Shown piece after piece: positions 56,396 through 64,000 of a DNA stretch of 64,000 nucleotides. How positions within the stretch are numbered: the stretch's first letter is position 1; each line of letters begins with the position of its first letter. The position numbers and the translations under genes were made by a program. The notes under the pieces are model-generated. The model was given only the letters and a program-made list of their open reading frames with translations, did not search any database and had not been told where the DNA came from. Origin of the DNA: Ceratotherium simum simum (lineage: Eukaryota; Chordata; Mammalia; Perissodactyla; Rhinocerotidae); the NCBI RefSeq assembly GCF_000283155.1, contig NW_004454180.1:17914185-17978184 (forward strand). Direction: 5' to 3'.

Positions 56396-58640
56396 TATAC
56401 AACAAAAGAACCCTATGCTTAGCTAATATAAATTTGTGAGTATCTATCCTTGCACTTTACCTATCAAACTCTCTAAGGGACTAACAGTCACTGACAGAAA
56501 TATAACTTAACCTGAGATTCTGAAACAATAGTGAAGAGATAACTTCATCAGAGGCCCCCACGTATCTAACCATGTCATGACATCTATATCCATTTGAACA
56601 ATACACACAACATTCAATAAAGCATGTTGACAATTTTAGGGAGAAGTTTTTAGTCAGAACACAATTTAGTGGAATTCAAAAGCAGAAGCAAAACTATCTT
56701 TACTTTTTTAAAAAACCCACTCTAGTATAATTCAGTGAAACACTCAATTTAGAGTTCTACATACAGGAATCAATTACCAAGAACTGTTTATAATCTATTC
56801 CAGGAATTTCAAAGGAAAAAAATCCTCAGTCTCAGTAATTTCTCATAAAATTTCTTTTCAAATATTTTATGGTAAAAACAACACATATGTACTTTGCTCC
56901 TTAGTATTAGAACACTAGAAGAACAAAAATAAACAAATGACTAGAGTTACACATTTATCCAATGCAGTACCCTCGCCAAAAGGACTTTTTCATAATTTCA
57001 TCGAGGGCAATATATTAAAATTTTGACTAACTGAACATTTTGAAATAGCAGAATTACTTTAGTTTTCTTTCGTGTATGTGTGTTTCTGTGTGTGTAAAAA
57101 ACAAGATTAACTTTTTAAATGAATAATAAATAATTTCTAGAATATGCAGGAGAGCCGGCACATATTCAGGCCAATCTCTTATACAACCTCTCTAGCCAGT
57201 GCTTTACGATGACCTTTGAATATCAAAGTGATGTGTCTCAGTATTCTAAGAGAAGTGTAGGCAAGCCATGAACCCAGAAGCGGGTGCTCTAACCTATAAG
57301 AAAGAGTACACAACAGGGCTTCCCAACCTGGAGTCACACCTAGGATGTGGCAAGGTATCTGAAAACACACACGTATAGGAAACACTGTCTACAGCCATTT
57401 ATAACTGTGATAGATTCTTTTTCTCTATCTAGATATCATTGTCATTAATAACAGAAAATTCATTTAAATACATTACTAAATCCAAGCGGCATTTTGACAT
57501 TACACATCTTCTCAATCAACGTAGGGCCACTATGATGTATGAGTGCATGTAATTTTAAGAACTTAAAAAGGAGGCCTCCTATTCGGAAAGATCAGAAATC
57601 ACGGGTACAGTAAAGAAAACCCCGCCCTGGGAGTCAAGAGAAGTAGTTCCAGCTACTGCAACCTGGCCCCTGACCTCACAGGGATTCTGTAAAATGAAAG
57701 CACCTGGATTGTTCTATAAGGTCTTTTTGTTCTAAAACTTTTCCTCTCAAATGCTGTAACAATAATTCAGAAACTCAGTTAATGTCACAATTTTAGTCAC
57801 CAAAACCAAAAAATTTACTAACACTTGGTAATTTTTTCTAAATTATTTACTTTGTATGTATCTGCTTAATACAATTTATTACTATAACACAATTATTATT
57901 ACAGAAAGTCTGAAGACGAAGAAAATGTCACAATGTCACGCCTAATCCACGATCTTATTTGCAGACACAGTTTACACAGCTATTAATGGGCATAATATTT
58001 TATATACAGCTCTCTCTTATAACGTGTACAGCTCTCTCTTACAACGTGTTTTCCACACTATAATGCATCTTCATCTTATCACTTTAAATAGTTCCTTACC
58101 ATTCTACTGAGTGCATTTGTATATTTGAATATTTATGTGTATTTGTACATATCTGTATAATGAAATACTAGAAGGATAAAAAAGAAAATAATAAACATTG
58201 CTATTTTTATTAGGGTAAAAGTGGAGGAGACATAGCAGGGTGAGAGCAGGACTTCTCTCTTTGTATACTTTTTCATACATTTTCTATACATTTCACACAT
58301 TTTGACCTACTACCTATTGTTTTTTAAACTAAAATTTGATTTAAAAAATTTAAATATAAGTGAAATATAGTTATTGATTCTAAATAACAGATTTACATAG
58401 AAGTCAGAAATCACTCACTCCAACCTCCAGTGCCTGCAGGGATCACTTTAATAGTGCTTAATTATATGTTTTTCTAGCATATTAGAAAAAGGACACAGAA
58501 AAAATAAACCAAAGTCAGGAGCCAGAGATACTATCAGTGAATAGGAGGGTGGTCTGAGACGGATTCAGAGAAACAGTTTAACACATCCCAGCAGTCCCTG
58601 AGAAAAACACCAGTGAATCACAGCATAGTTTAAAGGCTGA
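56396..58640. other. AUH intron 3, no recognised element
   Basis: AT-rich intron. A 22-bp tandem duplication lies at 58006-58049. Nothing else recognised. Confidence 0.45.
58006..58049. repeat. 22-bp tandem duplication
   Basis: Two adjacent copies beginning ACAGCTCTCTCTTA, differing at one base (T/C). Confidence 0.95.
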
Positions 58641-58745
58641 TTAATTTCAGCAAATATATGCTGAGTCCCCATTATGTGCTGTTCTGATAACACAAAAGAT
58701 GATTTTCAAAGAAGAAAAAGAGAAGTTCCCATTCTCAAGAAATTT
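58640..58745 (-). mobile_element. LINE2 3' end, antisense, short
   Basis: CAGCAAATATATGCTGAGTC, CCCATTATGTGCTGTTCTGA and AGTTCCCATTCTCAAG resemble the reversed L2 3' end. Confidence 0.5.
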
Positions 58746-59960
58746 GAGGTAAGACCATTTCATAAGCTTTAAGGTTTTGGGAAACAAACAAGGTGCCACT
58801 GGAATATAGATGTATGGAGAAGAGAAACCTTTGTGGGAGCAGAAAGCAAAGGGGGAAAATTAGTAACTTTAGGGGGCGTGGAGGGGTTAAGAGAATAATC
58901 AATAAACGAGTACACTGTTTTTGAGGATTTTGTTTTTGAATATTAGTTCAGAATAGAAATTAAAGCTCTAATTATCTGAAAGACTGTGTATTCTTCAACA
59001 ATAACTGAGGCCTGATTAAAATTAAGATTTTTATACTAAAATAGGCTATGATAAGTTTAAATATTCTTTTTAACTACATAAAGAGATTTTATTTATCTGG
59101 ACTTAATGTGTACATATTAATAAAGACAGGCCTACTAAACTGCCTGTTTCAAATACATATAAGAAAAGAAAACCTTTCAGAGAAATTTGAAAGAATGGTT
59201 CCATTATACACACTGAGTTACTAAAATAAATGATTTGCCCCAATTTTCTATAATCCAAACATTGATTTTTTTGACAAAATACAATAACAAATATTACGAG
59301 CTAAAAATACAGGAGAAGATTATCCTGATCATGTAGAAGTTTAAAAGCACACCGAGCAAAGAAGACAGATTCAACTAACCGCTGGAAAAAAGTATTCAAG
59401 ACTAACTTGTTAATTTGGTAAAAAGTATTTGGTATATTATTTAGTAAGTACCCAAAAAGGCAACCTATAAAAGTTAGCTGTAACCTGCACTAAAGCATCA
59501 AAGCCTTTTTCAAAGAATATTAATAATGTGGAGATGCCAAATGAATGGGCAGCAAAGGAAAAGGTAAAATAAAAAGAACTCTACCAGTAATTATAGTGTT
59601 ATAATTACAAAACCTATTAATAACAGAAAGACAGTAACGCTGGTATGATCATTAACATTTATTTCTGAAGTGTTATTCTGCCTTCACAATATCACTATCA
59701 CTCCTCAAAGATTCGTACAATTGGGCCTTCCTTAAAGGCCCCCAAACTGCTCCACGTCTTCCCAATAAGCCCCTCAGCGGCCCTCAGAGGACCAGAGTGC
59801 AGTGACCTCACAGCCACCAGACATGGCGTTAGACTCAAGTCACCTGGACACATCTTCACCTGGTCCTCAAGTCACAGATACGAGAATCCTAATTCTCTCA
59901 ATATAAGTTTTTCATACTGTTTAAGAAAAAAAATTAAAATACACATAAAGCCCTTATAAA
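58746..59960. other. AUH intron 3, no recognised element
   Basis: Unassigned intron. Confidence 0.4.
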
Positions 59961-59964
59961 ACTA

Positions 59965-60135
59965 TTAGCAGCTATCATTTATAAACACTGCACTGTGCTT
60001 TACATATCCTGTCACATGGAAGCCTCCAACAACCCTACAGGCAGACAGCATTACTCACGGAAAAGCAGAAGCCTGGACCGCAGAACGTCATTACCCAGGC
60101 AGCTAGGACAGTCACCCTACTCTCTGATTACCAAA
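59965..60135 (-). mobile_element. MIR SINE, antisense, degraded
   Basis: CACTGTGCTTTACATATCCT, AACAACCCTACAGGCAGACA and TTACCCAGGCAGCTAGGACA follow a reversed MIR. A 93-codon frame here is chance. Confidence 0.55.
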
Positions 60136-61240
<1,105 letters not shown>

Positions 61241-61350
61241 CTAAACAGAAATAGGGAGAGTAAGGAGGAAAAATGGGAAAAATCATTTTCAGATTGATGT
61301 CAACATTGTATCTTAATAGTAGAAGCAAAGAGTTTAATCTTTACACTCAC

Positions 61351-61418
61351 CATTTTTACAAGATTTTTACTGAATGAATTTTTGGCATAAGCTCTGTTTA
61401 TTCCAAGCACCACAATTC
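61351..61418 (-). CDS. AUH: AUH exon 2 (3-methylglutaconyl-CoA hydratase)
   Basis: AUH hydrates 3-methylglutaconyl-CoA to HMG-CoA in mitochondrial leucine breakdown, and it was first found as an AU-rich RNA-binding protein. This 68-nt exon begins with the last two bases of a glycine codon and then gives 22 codons: [15 protein letters not shown], then SKNLVKM. This is the first beta strand and first helix of the crotonase fold. The acceptor on the minus strand is a T-rich tract ending CTTAACTAG and the donor is GTGAGT. The lysines in [11 protein letters not shown] belong to the lysine-rich helix known in this family for RNA binding. The human protein, as I recall it, has YGKNSLSKNLIKM here, so the differences are conservative. 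The exon is intact, with no stop or frameshift. It is separated from exon 3 by only 110 bp. Confidence 0.95.
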
Positions 61419-62055
61419 CTAGTTAAGAAACAAAGCACAAGCACTTGAGTTAGTGAGGTATTCAGGGTCCAGGCTCCCACACACACCACTAGTTAACTTG
61501 GGACTCAGGGAATCCACCACCTCCTTGAGGGTCACTCCAACAGCTTCATCCTTATTTTCGTGTTTACCTTCCTTTTCAAGATAAGCATATTTTTAAAGAA
61601 TGTGGTATTTGCAACATATTTATAAAATCAATCTAGTGCCAGAAATTGGAAGGTAGAAGATGAAAGAAATAGTACAGCAAGCATCTTCTTATCTTACATC
61701 AAAAGGAGTCCAGAAACTGTCTACCAAAATAATTATATAGGTAACACAAATAAGAAAGACAGTGAATAAAATTATCACTCACAGCAAGGACTCAAGAGAT
61801 GTTTAAAGTCTTTACTTTTGATGAAAGGGCCTGAAAGTCAAGGGGTGGCACCCTTCAACACTGCTTTTTTTTTTTTTTTTCAATTTTACCATGAGCATAT
61901 ACAATATTTTTACTTTAGAAATTTCATTAAATTTTAACTATTATTACTAACAAATCACACAAAGTACTGAAGGCACAAAGTACTGAAAACCACTGACAGA
62001 AAGAACACTTTTGATAAACCACACCTATAATTCAGAGTCCTTACAATGCTACAAC
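61419..62055. other. AUH intron 1, no recognised element
   Basis: Unassigned. A 19-20 base T run lies near 61866-61881, and a small ACAAAGTACTGAA duplication near 61959-61987. Confidence 0.4.
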
Positions 62056-62059
62056 AGTA

Positions 62060-62895
62060 GTAAAAACCTACACTAAAAATATTCTGAAATGATCCAGAAC
62101 TCCTTCACATGAACACAAGGACATATGCACAAGGACTGCAGCAATTTTTATAACAGCCAAATCTTAGAAACAACTTGGAAATTCATTAACAAATGATGAT
62201 TATAAACCTAAAAAACCCAAAAGAATCAAATAAAAACTAGCATAAAAAAAGAGCATTCTTTAAAAGATATGAAATGAACATACCCAGAAACAATAGCCTT
62301 CACGTAAAAAAAAGAAAAGAAAGAAAGAAGACAACCACTTACAAGCTACGGTGAGAGAAAAAACCCCATTTTTATGAATAACCAGAAGGAGTCAGGCAGG
62401 ATGACCTGGGGTACACTTAACGTATATGTGTAAATCCTACTGACAGGCACTTTTAAAACTCTCCTTAAAAAAAGCAGAATTGAAAAAACTGAAACGCATA
62501 TCATGTTTTTAGATAGGAAAAAACAGTATCATAAATATTTCCCTGATTTATAAAACCAACACAAACCCAACAAAAATACGAAAACCTTTTTCCAAAACTA
62601 GACATGAAAATTCCAAAATTTGTGTAGAAAAATAACCACGTAGGAAGAGCCAAGAAAACAAAGAAAAAAGAAGAGCAAAGGTGAAGGAGGGAATGCCTAG
62701 CCCAACTATATATGAAAAGACAACACAGAGTTTTACTCATAAAATAACGCAGAAGTGCAACATGTACAGAGATCCTAAAAGAGAACACAAAGTCCAGAAG
62801 GAAACTGAGTTTATGATAAAAATGGCATGTCAGATCAGTGGGGTAAAAATGAATAAATGGGGTTGGGATAACTGGATAACCACTTGAAAAAAGAT
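62060..62895 (+). mobile_element. L1 ORF2 fragments, old, rearranged
   Basis: 62140-62190 (ACAGCCAAATCTTAGAAAC) and 62520-62895 (ATTTCCCTGATTTATAAAAC, AGACATGAAAATTCCAAAAT, GGTTGGGATAACTGGATAAC) are L1 ORF2-like but not in a simple order. Confidence 0.5.
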
Positions 62896-63665
62896 AAAGG
62901 GTCCATATCTCACGCTGCCATGATAATTCCTTTATTATTACATTGGTGGTTCCAGAATGGTGATTTTCTATCATTGCTACCATTCTTCTATAAAAACATG
63001 TTCTCCCTACCCCACTATTTTGAGTATCACTATGGTTTCAGATTCTTTATTCAAGGCGCTATAATCCAGTACCATCATTTTTAATGTTCAAATTATCCTA
63101 TATATGGCCATTGGGTGCCCTTGTAAGCCTATGTCCTTCTGACATGTTCCTTTCAGTATCTGAGCACTGCCCTGCTCTTTGACCCACCAAGATATTCCAG
63201 GCTCACCTTTCACTTTCCCTGCTCCAGACCTGAAATCAGCCATTTCTCCAAAGAACCCTGGCTTCTTTTAGTGGAGAAATAGTATTTAGAGACCAAGATC
63301 TGGTCATTAGATATGTTCACTGCTACTCTGATATCATTGCTTTTAGACTGTTTCCACAGACACAGCGAGGAAATGTATATATATACATCACAATACACTT
63401 ATGGTTTTTAGATTTACTGGAAATCATAAATTCGTCCCGTAACTCCAATTCAAATCCAACGTAACAGGATTCTCCCTCACCTTCCCCAACCCGTATCTGT
63501 ACTTTTCCTCTTCTACCATAATGAAAAGGCTGGTTCCCAAGAACAACAACATATTTTTTCATTTGCTCCATCCTACAATAATAACAAATTATATTCACAA
63601 TTACTACACCCAACCACTGCTAACAACAGACCTACTAAATAAATTTCAAAATTCTTTTTCACTTG
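62896..63665. other. AUH intron 1, no recognised element
   Basis: No repeat or exon recognised. Confidence 0.4.
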
Positions 63666-63667
63666 TA

Positions 63668-64000
63668 ATTCTTGATTGACCTAAATAAGAATTTGTTCAA
63701 AATAATAATAGCAACAACATCTTGGGTGAGTGTAACTTATGGAAAAGGGAAATGAATGACAGCAACATTATAAGGGAGGGGAGGGAAGAAATAGGAATAC
63801 TCATTTATACTTTTACTATCATGAAGTGGCATAGTGTTATTTGAAAGTGGACTTGGATTAGTGTAAATATATATTGCAAACACCAGGGCAACCAATAAAA
63901 ATACATAATAAATATATAATAAATAAAAATAAATAAGAAGACTTAATACCTATCCTTCTCAAACTCTTCCAAAAAATTGAGGAGGGGGGGAAGCTCCCTA
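63668..64000 (+). mobile_element. L1 inter-ORF and ORF2 pieces, continues past window
   Basis: TTGTTCAAAATAATAATAGC, GTGGCATAGTGTTATTTGAA and AGTGGACTTGGATTAGTG match the inter-ORF part of the L1 at 40.8-41.1 kb. After an A/T-rich join, CTTCTCAAACTCTTCCAAAA belongs to ORF2, so there is an internal deletion. Confidence 0.8.

Overview
The window is nuclear DNA from a placental mammal, very probably a perissodactyl. The lineage call rests on nine ERE-type tRNA-derived SINEs (head GGCCGGCCCCGTGGCTTAGC, tail beginning ACATACAGCAACTAGAAGG), a family known from horses, rhinoceroses and tapirs. The ERE1 copies read GTGGCTTAGCGGTTAAGTGCG, whereas the equid consensus I remember reads GTGGCCGAGTGGTTAAGTTCG. 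I therefore lean weakly towards a rhinoceros or tapir over a horse.

Only one protein-coding gene can be supported. Five short exons on the minus strand (61351-61418, 61153-61240, 30294-30380, 5329-5421, 3603-3659) join in frame into 131 codons of AUH, the mitochondrial 3-methylglutaconyl-CoA hydratase that also binds AU-rich RNA. They match exons 2-6 of the ten-exon human gene. Exon 1 lies beyond the right edge and exons 7-10 beyond the left edge. Intron 2 is 110 bp, intron 3 about 30.8 kb, intron 4 about 24.9 kb and intron 5 about 1.7 kb. The whole window is therefore the inside of one transcription unit read right to left.

The introns are filled with mobile-element remains. 1-9.7 kb: a MaLR LTR, MIRs, a Tigger-like MITE, an L1 tail and a long L2. 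9.7-19.8 kb: two ERE1 SINEs, a MER5A-like element and old L1 and L2 pieces. 19.8-21.6 kb: an RTE/BovB-clade LINE with endonuclease, reverse transcriptase and 3' end still legible. 22.7-30 kb: antisense L1, then a younger L1 carrying an ERE1, then an old L1. 30.5-34.6 kb: a hAT element with terminal repeats and target duplication, MITE copies, and a long SINE sharing its 3' tail with the RTE LINE. 34.6-38.2 kb: an antisense L1 split by a degraded piggyBac-type transposon, then an L2. 39.1-46.0 kb: a near full-length L1 interrupted by two EREs and one solo LTR. 49.4-51.4 kb: a four-level nest (L2, MITE, LTR, ERE). 51.4-56.4 kb: another ERE, then an L1 interrupted by a head-to-head pair of related LTRs and an ERE1.

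I found no evidence of an undescribed biological system. The most interesting items are the piggyBac relic, the RTE LINE/SINE pair with a shared tail, the nested insertions that give relative dates, and the fact that all nine EREs lie antisense to AUH.
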